From Proteus sp. FME41 (GTDB lineage Bacteria; Pseudomonadota; Gammaproteobacteria; Enterobacterales; Enterobacteriaceae), in contig NZ_JABUYL010000025.1 of assembly GCF_014897315.1 (NCBI RefSeq), positions 1 through 47,263 of the forward strand: a stretch of DNA of 47,263 bases, in the 5' to 3' direction. Below are positions 26,806 to 34,257 of this stretch, in pieces. Within the stretch, counting starts at the first letter, position 1. Each line of letters opens with the position of its first letter. The notes beneath the pieces were generated by a model. That model searched no databases. It saw only the letters and a program-made list of their open reading frames with translations, and was not told the DNA's origin. A program made the translations under genes and the position numbers.

Positions 26806-27312
26806 ATGAAAAATAAAATACTCGTTAGTGCTTGCCTGATGGGATTTAAAGTTCGTTATAACGGTACCGAAAAAGCACGATTAAATACAGTACTTGAACA
26901 ATGGCAACAAGAGCAGCGATTAGTAATTCATTGTCCTGAGCTTGCGGCAGGGTTACCAACACCTAGAGCCTCTGCTGAAATATTAGGCTCTAATGGCTGT
27001 CAAGTCATGCAAAATAGTGCAAAAGTGATTGAAAGTACGGGTAAGGATGTTACTGCACATTACCAACTTGCAGCATGGCTCGCTTTACGTACAGCTTTAG
27101 ATTCCAACTGTATCGCGGCCTTATTAACAGACAGAAGCCCAACATGCGGTAGCCAATATATCTACGATGGCAACTTTTCTGGTGTAATAAAGCAAGGTGA
27201 AGGCGTTGCGACAGCCTTATTGCGTCAACATGGTATAAAAGTATTTTCTGAAAACCAGTTGGATGAACTAATTGACTGGATAGAAAAGTGGGATGTCAAA
27301 AATGTAATTTGA
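26806..27312 (+). CDS. DUF523 (YbbK-like) protein
   Basis: 168 residues from ATG 26806, preceded by AAGGA; an in-frame GTG at 26782 is less likely. Clear DUF523 signatures: ILVSACLMGFKVRYNG at the N-terminus, CPELAAGLPTPR, and DRSPTCGSQYIYDG with conserved Cys. The family is widespread and its biochemical role is not established to my knowledge. It stands alone between the T6SS operon and an HTH regulator, and is probably ordinary chromosomal backbone. Confidence 0.85.
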   Translation: MKNKILVSACLMGFKVRYNGTEKARLNTVLEQWQQEQRLVIHCPELAAGLPTPRASAEILGSNGCQVMQNSAKVIESTGKDVTAHYQLAAWLALRTALDSNCIAALLTDRSPTCGSQYIYDGNFSGVIKQGEGVATALLRQHGIKVFSENQLDELIDWIEKWDVKNVI

Positions 27313-27654
27313 TCATAAAATTCTGAATTACTGATATCTAACTTATTAGATATCAACGCAAAACATGTATTTTTTACAGCTATCACTTATCATCATTTTA
27401 CTAGAAAATAGCGCTTTGATTCCTTTCCCCTCAATCATATTATTCTTATTTAATACTCTTATTTCGTCATTAACAAACAAAAAAACTATTTATTACTAGT
27501 GTAATTTATCTAATTATTTGATTTAGGTAAAACGGTTTAAATCTTTTAATAAATGAATAATGATAGTTAACAACTATCAATCATGTAAGTTTGATCGTTT
27601 ATATCGATCTTTAAGTGTTATTACTGTAGTATTCCTTAAAAAGGAGGTATTTAT
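27313..27654. other. Intergenic region upstream of the HTH gene
   Basis: 342 bases, AT-rich, no gene seen. It holds a perfect 10-bp stem hairpin (TGATATCTAA 27332-27341 with TTAGATATCA 27346-27355, loop of four), with no T-run. The rest presumably holds the promoter of the HTH gene, but I cannot place -35/-10 boxes with confidence. Confidence 0.5.
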
Positions 27655-27963
27655 ATGAGTGCAATTAATGTTGTAGTAGGCCAACGAATAAAACAAAAAA
27701 GAAAACAGTTAAAAATAACTGGTATTGAAATGGGGAAACGACTAGGTATAAGTCAACAACACTACTCACGTTTAGAAAATGGGCATATTAAAATAACTGT
27801 CGACCAACTTATTTTCATTGCTTTAATATTAGGAGTATCACCACAAAGTTTGTTGATTTCACCTGAAATAATGTCTCCCATGATAAATACATGGACAGAA
27901 ACAACCTCGCCACCAAGCGAAATTGTTATATCAAGAGATAGGAAGCGCCGCAATCTTAGATAA
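27655..27963 (+). CDS. MrpJ-type HTH (XRE/Cro) regulator
   Basis: 102 residues with a single Cro/C1-type helix-turn-helix (about residues 8-62). Residues 33-41, SQQHYSRLE, match the SQQQxSRxE signature reported for the MrpJ family of Proteus, which represses flagellar genes and co-ordinates fimbriae and motility. MrpJ paralogues normally end fimbrial operons; here no fimbrial gene is next to it, so it is an orphan copy. A very strong AAGGAGGT site precedes the ATG. The tail after residue 75 is polar and not conserved. Its location beside the T6SS operon suggests it might link motility and T6SS control, but that is inference. Confidence 0.75.
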   Translation: MSAINVVVGQRIKQKRKQLKITGIEMGKRLGISQQHYSRLENGHIKITVDQLIFIALILGVSPQSLLISPEIMSPMINTWTETTSPPSEIVISRDRKRRNLR

Positions 27964-28098
27964 AAATACAATAATATCATTTAGCGCTATCTGATTTAAT
28001 ATTTTAACTAGACAAATTAAAAATATCGTCATTTTTATTTAAATAAAATATTATCTATTTAAAAAATCAATCGATCGATTTATTGTTAAAATAAAGAA

Positions 28099-28638
28099 TC
28101 AATTGTTAATACCTTTCGGAATTGAATATTTTAATTGAAGTTTTGGCGTATTAAATAATTTTCGATTAGATCCTTCCATCAAATAAGCCGCTATTTCTTC
28201 TGATGTTAAATCATCAACTTCTTCAAGATTAAAATACTCATCAGGCCAATAAATAAGATCTGAAGAAAAGGATTTAAAGTTTATTTTGAGTAACTTCATA
28301 GCATAGGATTGTTCAGATTCACTGCCTTCAGCTAAACATATGAAATCAATAATACTAATTAACTCTTCATAAGTCAGATCATCTAAATACTTCACCTGAT
28401 TAAACGCTATTTTTGTAAACTCTTTTGCACTTGTCCACGAATTGTAGTCACGAAAATCTGAAAACACACAAGGTGTTACCACTTGTGCGTTCCAATTTAT
28501 CATCATGGTGTTAAGTTCAGGATCGTTTTCAGTTGCACCATTATCGATTTTATTAGTTATTTTCAGTAGTAAATCGATCAATTCATTGAGTTTAACTTTG
28601 CTGATTTTTATTGGTTTCAACCGGTTAGGTAAAGGCAT
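28099..28638 (-). CDS. Unrecognised acidic cytoplasmic protein (immunity-like size)
   Basis: 179 residues, no signal or membrane segment, rich in acidic residues. It includes LKPIKISKVKLNELIDLLLK at the N-terminus and YWPDEYFNLEEVDDLTSEEIAAYL near the end (split here only for description: YWPDEYFNLEEV, then DDLTSEEIAAYL). GGAA precedes the ATG on the minus strand. Size and character resemble contact-dependent immunity proteins, but no toxin is adjacent and I do not recognise the family. Upstream on the same strand are two small genes, the second cut by a transposon remnant. Confidence 0.55.
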   Translation of the reverse strand: MPLPNRLKPIKISKVKLNELIDLLLKITNKIDNGATENDPELNTMMINWNAQVVTPCVFSDFRDYNSWTSAKEFTKIAFNQVKYLDDLTYEELISIIDFICLAEGSESEQSYAMKLLKINFKSFSSDLIYWPDEYFNLEEVDDLTSEEIAAYLMEGSNRKLFNTPKLQLKYSIPKGINN

Positions 28639-28742
28639 AGTTTATTCCATTTATATTATTTTTATTAAGCACTTATATTGTTAAACATGATGAAATAGTT
28701 GACGCTCTTCGCGAATATTCAGGTTACTAGCATCACATTTAA

Positions 28743-29126
28743 TTAACTGGTCTCTTTAACACACTTTATCAAATCTTCTACTAATTGAAAATTAGGGTTT
28801 GAAGTTATTGTAACTCTAATAGAAGTATCCATACGAGATATGATGACAGCCTGAGTATACTTGACTCCGTTAATATTAATATCTGCAATTTGACCGATAT
28901 TTTTAACAGAAAAATCACTCAACCCTGTATCATTTTTGAGTCTAATTCCCAAGGAGTCATTTTCTTGTATATGAGTGTCAATTTCTGCTGACTCTATATT
29001 TTTACATGCAATAGAAAGCTTGCCTTTACTCGTTTTGAAAGATAAACAAATATCATCAGGCTTGCATTGATTAGCAGCCATTGCAAATGTTGAGAATAAT
29101 AGCGAAAAAATAACTATTAATTTCAT
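28743..29126 (-). CDS. Unrecognised exported small protein
   Basis: 127 residues with a signal peptide (MKLIVIFSLLFSTFAMA, cleavage about residue 18) and a mature part with four Cys (CKPDDIC near its start, others later), suggesting disulfides in the periplasm. Its ATG overlaps the stop of the upstream truncated gene by four bases (ATGA), so the two once formed an operon. No family recognised. Confidence 0.6.
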   Translation of the reverse strand: MKLIVIFSLLFSTFAMAANQCKPDDICLSFKTSKGKLSIACKNIESAEIDTHIQENDSLGIRLKNDTGLSDFSVKNIGQIADININGVKYTQAVIISRMDTSIRVTITSNPNFQLVEDLIKCVKETS

Positions 29127-29341
29127 TTTTGAGGATCCCCTTGTGCTTTTTTATGAATTTCATCCCTCATTTCAGCCGTTATTTTTTGGTAAATAACTAA
29201 AGTTTCACCATCACTGACAATACCTATAAAAATATCACTGCCTCTTTTCTTAATTGTAACTGACACTTTTACAGGCTCTATCTCACCAATATCTTCGGGG
29301 TCTATTTTCCCATTGATTTTATAAGTAATATTAGTGATTAC
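29123..29341 (-). pseudogene. 3' remnant of a gene cut by the tnpB insertion
   Basis: About 70 codons remain of a minus-strand gene whose N-terminus has been replaced by the antisense of tnpB. The open frame runs on to 29383, but its first residues (MARVSNLIAIRL) are tnpB antisense. The surviving part (VITNITYKINGKIDPEDIG, VKVSVTIKKRGSDIF, EMRDEIHKKAQ) is not recognised. The stop overlaps the start of the downstream exported-protein gene, indicating an original two-gene operon. The junction is near 29340; its exact base is not certain. Confidence 0.6.
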
Positions 29342-29938
29342 GTGATAGAGTCGAATGGCTATAAGGTTGCTAACCCGCGCCATCTCATCAACGCCAGCCG
29401 TAACCTACGACGGAAACAGAAAGCATTATCACGTAAGAAAAAAGGCAGTGCAAATCGTCGAAAAGCTTGCCTACAACTTGCTGGCGTACACGAACGGGTA
29501 GCCAATGCTCGCGCTGATTTTCAGCACAAACTCTCACGTACAATTGTTGACGAAAACCAAGCGGTAATTGTAGAGACGCTGAAATCGGCGAATATGATGA
29601 AGAACCACCATCTGGCACGTGCAATAGATGATGCGGGATGGAGTGGATTTATCTCAAAGCTGGAATATAAAGCGGGAGAAAGAGGTGTTCATGTAGTGAA
29701 ACTGGATCAATGGTTCGCCAGTTCGAAAACGTGTCACTGCTGCGGTCACAAAATGCCGGAAATGCCGCTAAACAAGCGTATATGGCAATGCCCTGAATGC
29801 GAAGTTGACCATGACCGTGATATCAATGCGGCTATCAATATCCGGCAGAAGGGCATACTGAAATTACAGGCGGCGGGTCTCGTCGTCTCTGCCCATGGAG
29901 GCCAGCGTAAATCCGTCACACAGACTGTTGTGGCCTGA
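29342..29938 (+). pseudogene. tnpB: 5'-truncated tnpB (RNA-guided nuclease family, IS200/IS605)
   Basis: 198 codons remain of a protein normally near 370-400. Preserved: the SNGYKVANPRHL region, the Arg/Lys-rich LRRKQKALSRKKKG region, RuvC-II Glu in AVIVETL (residue 78 of this ORF), the zinc ribbon C131/C134 and C150/C153, and the RuvC-III Asp in DRDINAAINI. The N-terminal part with the RuvC-I Asp is missing, so it should be catalytically dead. The GTG at 29342 is an accidental start. Confidence 0.85.
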
Positions 29939-29949
29939 GAAGTGGGAAG

Positions 29950-29969
29950 CCTCGCCGTTTACGGCGGGG
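29950..29969 (+). ncRNA. IS605-type right-end hairpin, probable omega-RNA scaffold remnant
   Basis: Stem CCTCGCCG/CGGCGGGG (one G-T pair) with loop TTTA, 11 bases after the tnpB stop, followed by AGCAGTCAC. This matches the usual 3'-end hairpin of IS200/IS605 tnpB elements, which is also the 3' part of the guide (omega) RNA. Whether it is transcribed is unknown. Confidence 0.45.
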
Positions 29970-30116
29970 AGCAGTCACAAGATATGCTCACTTAGCACCG
30001 AACCATTTGACAGAGCATGCACGTAAAATTGACTCAGTATTTGGCACTTGTGTCCCAAATTAGTCTCAGTATAGAAAAATGATGGATTTTAGATAAAGAT
30101 AACTGCTTGATTTGAA

Positions 30117-30161
30117 TGGTACGCCCTACAGGATTCGAACCTGTGACCTACGGCTTAGAAG
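30117..30161 (-). other. tRNA-Arg(UCU) 3' half: putative prophage attL
   Basis: On the minus strand this reads a tRNA 3' half: anticodon loop CTTCTAA (anticodon TCT, plus 30155-30161), the 3' anticodon stem GCCGT, a TTCGAAT T-loop, the 3' acceptor strand AGGGCGT and encoded CCA (30117-30119). Beyond the loop the 5' stem partner should be ACGGC but reads ACGCC, so homology ends there and no complete tRNA is present. It sits 167 bases before the integrase, as expected for an attachment core. The complete tRNA should be at the far end of the prophage, outside the window. Confidence 0.8.
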
Positions 30162-30274
30162 GGCGTTACATACTGATTTCATTGGGTTTTATATAATTTC
30201 ACAAGATTTCATCTTTTTGATTTATAAGGATTTATATACCTTGCATGATTTCAGCTAGTTTCATATCATTTCTT

Positions 30275-30298
30275 CGTTACTTGACCCGTTACTTGACC
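30275..30298 (+). repeat. 12-bp tandem direct repeat beside int
   Basis: CGTTACTTGACC occurs twice back to back (30275-30286, 30287-30298), 30 bases before the integrase ATG and 114 bases after the att core. It may be integrase arm-type binding sites or the int promoter region (each copy holds TTGACC, a -35-like sequence). Confidence 0.6.
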
Positions 30299-30327
30299 CG
30301 CAAACAACCCGTAAATGGAAATTAGTT

Positions 30328-31554
30328 ATGGCTAGCGTATTACTGACTGATAGTAAAATACGAGGACTGAAACCAAAGAAATCTGCGTATTATACTTGGC
30401 AAGCATCAGCGACTAGAGGAACCGGACGCCTTGGTGTAAAAACATATCCATCAGGAAGAAAAATTTTCGTCTACCGCTACTTCAAAGATGGAAAAGAGAA
30501 ATTTATATCGCTTGGTGATTACCCTAATTTATCACTAGCAGATGCTGCAGTAAAATCCGTAGCAGCAGCTACAGAATCATCATCCCCTGAGAAAATTAAA
30601 TATGAACACGCCACAGTAAAACAGCTTTTTGATGACTACATTGAAGATCAGAAACGACAAGGCAAACGTTCATATGATAAAACTCAAAACAGACTAAATC
30701 AGGTTCTAGATAGTAAACATATTGATGCCTCTATGCCTGCAAAAGATGTGACTCCAGATCATATAAAAAGAATACTTTCTGAATTTATCTCCCGAGGTGC
30801 TTTGGCTGGTTCAAACAAAGTAAGAGCAAACCTACATACGGTATTCAACTTCGGTTTGTTTGCCGATAATGATCCAGCAAAAATAAACGAGCGTGTTATT
30901 TATGGATTGGAACGAAATCCTGTCACTGTGGTTCCTAGACAAAAAGGTGCAGATAAAGCGTTAGATAGATTTCTATCATGGGATGAGTTGAAGCTATTAT
31001 TAGAGCTATTCAATAAACCCACCATCGAATGCCCTATTAACTCAGATTATGCGCGTCTATTTCTATTTTGCGTTTATTCCGCGGGACAAAGACCATGGGA
31101 AATTCTGGCTAATACTCGCGACAATTGGGATAAAAAGAACAATACATTAACGGTTCCACCCCACATTTCAAAAACAGGCGATTATCATGTGATCCCTTTG
31201 GTTCAACCTGCCATTGATATTCTTAATATCCAAGAGCTATTGTATCCAACATCTAATTATCTTTTCCCTGCTGATACTAAAGAAGGACATCTATTAACAT
31301 CTGAATACGCTAAACAATTAAATAAATTTTGTAAGAAAAATGAGTTTGATAAATTCACGCCTAGAGATGTAAGAAGAACATTTAAAACATTGGCTGGAGA
31401 GATGGGGATTAGTTCTGAGTTAAGGGATATGGTACAAAACCATAAAAGACCCGGCGTTTCTCAGAAACATTATGACAGGTATGATTATTTAAGAGAAAAA
31501 CGAGAAACGCTTGATGCATGGTGTGAAAAACTATCATCGATAAAAGAAGAGTAG
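30328..31554 (+). CDS. int: P4-type tyrosine integrase
   Basis: 408 residues. N-terminal arm-binding domain of the DUF4102/P4 class (LTDSKIRGLKP, then FVYRYFKDGKEKFISLGDYP), a core-binding domain (about 105-205), and a catalytic domain with R255 (AGQRPWEI), K-region, R346-D-V-R349 (P4-type equivalent of HxxR), H372 and nucleophile Y382 (HYDRY). All catalytic residues are present. It recombines the phage attP with the tRNA-Arg attB. Transcribed away from the att site. A palindromic terminator follows. Confidence 0.93.
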   Translation: MASVLLTDSKIRGLKPKKSAYYTWQASATRGTGRLGVKTYPSGRKIFVYRYFKDGKEKFISLGDYPNLSLADAAVKSVAAATESSSPEKIKYEHATVKQLFDDYIEDQKRQGKRSYDKTQNRLNQVLDSKHIDASMPAKDVTPDHIKRILSEFISRGALAGSNKVRANLHTVFNFGLFADNDPAKINERVIYGLERNPVTVVPRQKGADKALDRFLSWDELKLLLELFNKPTIECPINSDYARLFLFCVYSAGQRPWEILANTRDNWDKKNNTLTVPPHISKTGDYHVIPLVQPAIDILNIQELLYPTSNYLFPADTKEGHLLTSEYAKQLNKFCKKNEFDKFTPRDVRRTFKTLAGEMGISSELRDMVQNHKRPGVSQKHYDRYDYLREKRETLDAWCEKLSSIKEE

Positions 31555-31595
31555 TATTCCATACTATTCATTATCATAGATACAAGTAATCACAA

Positions 31596-31619
31596 AGCCT
31601 CATATGAGGCTAATTTTTA
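31596..31619 (+). terminator. Terminator after int
   Basis: AGCCTCATATGAGGCT, a 16-base perfect palindrome (31596-31611), followed by AATTTTTAT. It ends int transcription 41 bases after the stop. The rest of 31620-31989 is AT-rich DNA with no gene seen. Confidence 0.7.
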
Positions 31620-31989
31620 TTAACTCTAAATAATTCTTAGATAATCATAATCCATATTTTTGAGATGTTTTTATAACGATATATCCCCCACCGATGAATC
31701 ACTTTACTGATTTATTAATTAAAATAAAGTCCCTTTTACCCATAAAAACCAATTTAAATAATATTTTACTAAACTAAACCCAATATAAAACAAAGTATAA
31801 TTCAATATCGTTATACAATATATATAAAAAAGACAAAAAGATAATTTAAAAAAGTATTATGTTTTTACTCTTCTTCTAAGAACTAACACCTTGTTCCTGT
31901 TATGTAAAAAAGATATTGTTTACCGTTACTATCCCAACGTGATAAAATAAATATATATATAATAACTCATAATACAACAAAGGTAATTT

Positions 31990-32274
31990 ATGAAAAAACA
32001 CCTCATTAACATTATGTTATCATGGATGATAATTAGTAATTGTTACGCAAATAACTACTATATCGAAAGATGCATAAATGATGCCATCTATACGAGTGAG
32101 ATGTGTAATTGTTTATATGAAGAACAATTAAAAGATATAAAAAAAGAAGATTTACTATACACAAAAGAATACATAAGAGGATCTGATGAAGCTAATAAAT
32201 ACATGAATAGTTTATTTAAAGCTGTTCAAGAATGTAAGGTGAAGGTAAACAATGTACTAATAAGTAAAAAATAA
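31990..32274 (+). CDS. Exported small Cys-containing protein (prophage, possible lysogenic conversion)
   Basis: 94 residues. Signal peptide MKKHLINIMLSWMIISNCYA, then a mature part with several Cys (ERCIND, EMCNCLY, QECKV) suited to disulfides. AAAGGTAAT precedes ATG. No family is recognised. It lies between int and the tail fibre gene on the strand opposite to the late operon, so it is probably expressed separately, as lysogenic conversion genes often are. Confidence 0.6.
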   Translation: MKKHLINIMLSWMIISNCYANNYYIERCINDAIYTSEMCNCLYEEQLKDIKKEDLLYTKEYIRGSDEANKYMNSLFKAVQECKVKVNNVLISKK

Positions 32275-32438
32275 AGACGCCACATTAAATTTAATGTTGT
32301 AAAAATGAAAACAAAACCAATTATATTTTTAATTTAAAATAACTTGTAAAGAACAAAATTAATAGTTATTCTATTTATTAGATATAGCGGTTATATCTTT
32401 AACCAATTTATTATTAAATATTTAAAAGAAATAAAAAC

Positions 32439-32657
32439 ATGAGATATTCTTTATTATTACTAACGTCATTACTCTCCACTGGATGTCAAGAACGAGTTAT
32501 TTATTCAGAACTATCCCCGAGCGAGAAAATTCAATACCAAAATACACATGATAGAAATGCAAATGTATTGAAAAAATGTTTTAGAATATCTAATGAATCA
32601 GAACGCTTCAATTGTTTTTTGGATAGTAATGATGAAGATTTTGATAGAATTTATTGA
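32439..32657 (+). CDS. Small predicted lipoprotein (prophage)
   Basis: 72 residues with a lipobox at the end of a short signal (LLTSLLSTGC, Cys16). The mature part is polar (YSELSPSEKIQYQ, ESERFNCFLDSNDED). Prophage lipoproteins of this size sometimes block superinfection or DNA injection, but that is only a possibility here. SD is weak. Confidence 0.5.
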   Translation: MRYSLLLLTSLLSTGCQERVIYSELSPSEKIQYQNTHDRNANVLKKCFRISNESERFNCFLDSNDEDFDRIY

Positions 32658-32659
32658 TA

Positions 32660-32687
32660 ATAAAGAAACCCCACTTCAAGAGTGGGG
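32660..32687 (-). terminator. Terminator of the late tail operon
   Basis: CCCCACT (32669-32675) and AGTGGGG (32681-32687) with a 5-base loop. Read on the minus strand the stem is followed by TTTCTTTAT. It ends the tail operon past the fibre gene and also lies just after the plus-strand lipoprotein gene, so may work both ways. Confidence 0.65.
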
Positions 32688-32803
32688 AGCTAATATATTA
32701 ATAATCTTATGTATACATAAGATATGTGAATATTTTCACTATAAAAAGTAAATAAAAATAAACCATAATGAAACCCAAAATTCATTTCATCATAATACAT
32801 CTA

Positions 32804-34246
32804 TCATAATAGTATTTCATTTTCACCTAACCCGAATTGTGCTTTCATCTCCTCTTCTTTTTGTCTGCGTTCCTCTTCCGCTTTCTGTACCTCTTCCATC
32901 TCACGCATTCTCACGTTATAGATTGATTGCTCTGGCATCTGTACACGAACAGAAATAAAACGCCCATCTGGAATATCAATTGGGTCGCCATTTTTAAAGT
33001 CTTCAATTTCATTATTCGCAAATGATGGTGCATCAGGATGAGTGCGATGATAGGTTTTAACGAGAATAGAGCCGTCGGAATTAATTTTAGAGTTAACCCA
33101 TATGAGCGGTTGTTTATTTACATCGAGTGGAATTTCAATACCGCCATCAACACCACCCCATCCTGCATCGGAATTAAAGCCCAGCACTCCTTCAATGAGA
33201 TATTCGCCCTGAGTTACTCGAGTAACCGTAGCGCCCTCTGACTCATCGTTGGTGGTAAATGTACCGTCGGGATAAATATCAATGATGGGGGAGGCTCTTT
33301 TGATGAAACCTTGAGGATCAACAGTTGTATTGTAATTATGCCAAACTTCTCTCCAGCTAGCCCACTCCTCACTTAATGATCCCCTAAAAAACAACCGGCC
33401 ACTTCCAGAATATGACGTAGCTAGCTGACTCCGAAAATCATTAGATCTCGTTATATGCATACCAACATTAACAACACCAACAGATTGCCCACCAATACCG
33501 TAAGGCGCTGAATCTCCAAGCCCAATATTATCCGTTAATTCAGCATAAATTCCGTTAGGTAATTTAGTTGAATTAGCATTATCAATATACGTTAATATTG
33601 ATGGCGAATTAATAATTCCTAAACCATAATCACCAACAACCATCAAAGTACCATTTTTACCCGGCAATTGATTCCCAAACCAACCACTACCATTTGTATA
33701 TATAAATTCAAACTTATCCGCCTTTAAATCGATAAGCAATCTCATATCTCCTTTTGCCGCACCAATGCTAGGCTCTGCAAGTAACCCTGATTTAAATCGC
33801 TGAACGTTACCACTATTTAAATCCGCCTTACCCTTAATATCCCCCTGCATCTTCTTAATACTATCGAGAGTAATAGTCTCACCATTTGGCATTTCTATTT
33901 TTGTCTGTCCCGTTTCAGACATCCATGTATTCATTGCATCGAGAAAATATTGTGTGTACGCATTTATTGCGACCATTGTTCGTGCTGCATCACTATTATT
34001 ATCCGGCTCAGTGATATGAATTGAGAATGGGGTGTTATTTACTGTCGCTAATGCAGGGTGCGCTAATACTAATTCGGTGTCGGAATTAACAGATTTAATC
34101 ATATACGGAATATTAGTATTTCCCGATTTAATTAAAATAGTCATTCCAATATTAATGGCTGGATTATTATTTTTAAATTTAGTGCCAGAGCCTTTGACAA
34201 TAGCAGACCCTGACACAGTAGAAACTGCGCCTGTTGTGTATATCAT
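32804..34246 (-). CDS. Phage tail fibre protein
   Basis: 480 residues. The N-terminus (IYTTGAVSTVSGSAIVKGSG) is the usual beta-rich attachment domain of enterobacterial phage fibres. The middle has a knob-like region ending WREVWHNYNT, then a C-terminal domain (SPIIDIYPDGTF, VTQGEYLIEGVLGF) and a charged, helical tail (EEVQKAEEERRQKEEEMK). It follows gpJ by about 11 bases, where stf or gp37-like fibres lie. It likely contacts a surface sugar or protein; no tail-fibre chaperone gene follows. Confidence 0.8.
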   Translation of the reverse strand: MIYTTGAVSTVSGSAIVKGSGTKFKNNNPAINIGMTILIKSGNTNIPYMIKSVNSDTELVLAHPALATVNNTPFSIHITEPDNNSDAARTMVAINAYTQYFLDAMNTWMSETGQTKIEMPNGETITLDSIKKMQGDIKGKADLNSGNVQRFKSGLLAEPSIGAAKGDMRLLIDLKADKFEFIYTNGSGWFGNQLPGKNGTLMVVGDYGLGIINSPSILTYIDNANSTKLPNGIYAELTDNIGLGDSAPYGIGGQSVGVVNVGMHITRSNDFRSQLATSYSGSGRLFFRGSLSEEWASWREVWHNYNTTVDPQGFIKRASPIIDIYPDGTFTTNDESEGATVTRVTQGEYLIEGVLGFNSDAGWGGVDGGIEIPLDVNKQPLIWVNSKINSDGSILVKTYHRTHPDAPSFANNEIEDFKNGDPIDIPDGRFISVRVQMPEQSIYNVRMREMEEVQKAEEERRQKEEEMKAQFGLGENEILL

Positions 34247-34257
34247 GATTTATTTCC

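Larger units (their letters stand above)
29342..29975 (+). mobile_element. Truncated IS200/IS605-family element (tnpB 3' part and right end)
   Basis: It comprises the tnpB C-terminal part and a right-end hairpin at 29950-29969. The left end, tnpA and the first part of tnpB are missing. The element has cut a neighbouring minus-strand gene at about 29340. Confidence 0.75.

Noticed and set aside
28069-28080. AATCGATCGATT palindrome as an operator of the HTH gene
   Set aside because: Single short palindrome between convergent genes, on the 3' side; chance is a good explanation.
30117-30161. A functional tRNA gene
   Set aside because: Only the 3' half is present; there is no D-arm or 5' acceptor strand, and the anticodon stem is mispaired.
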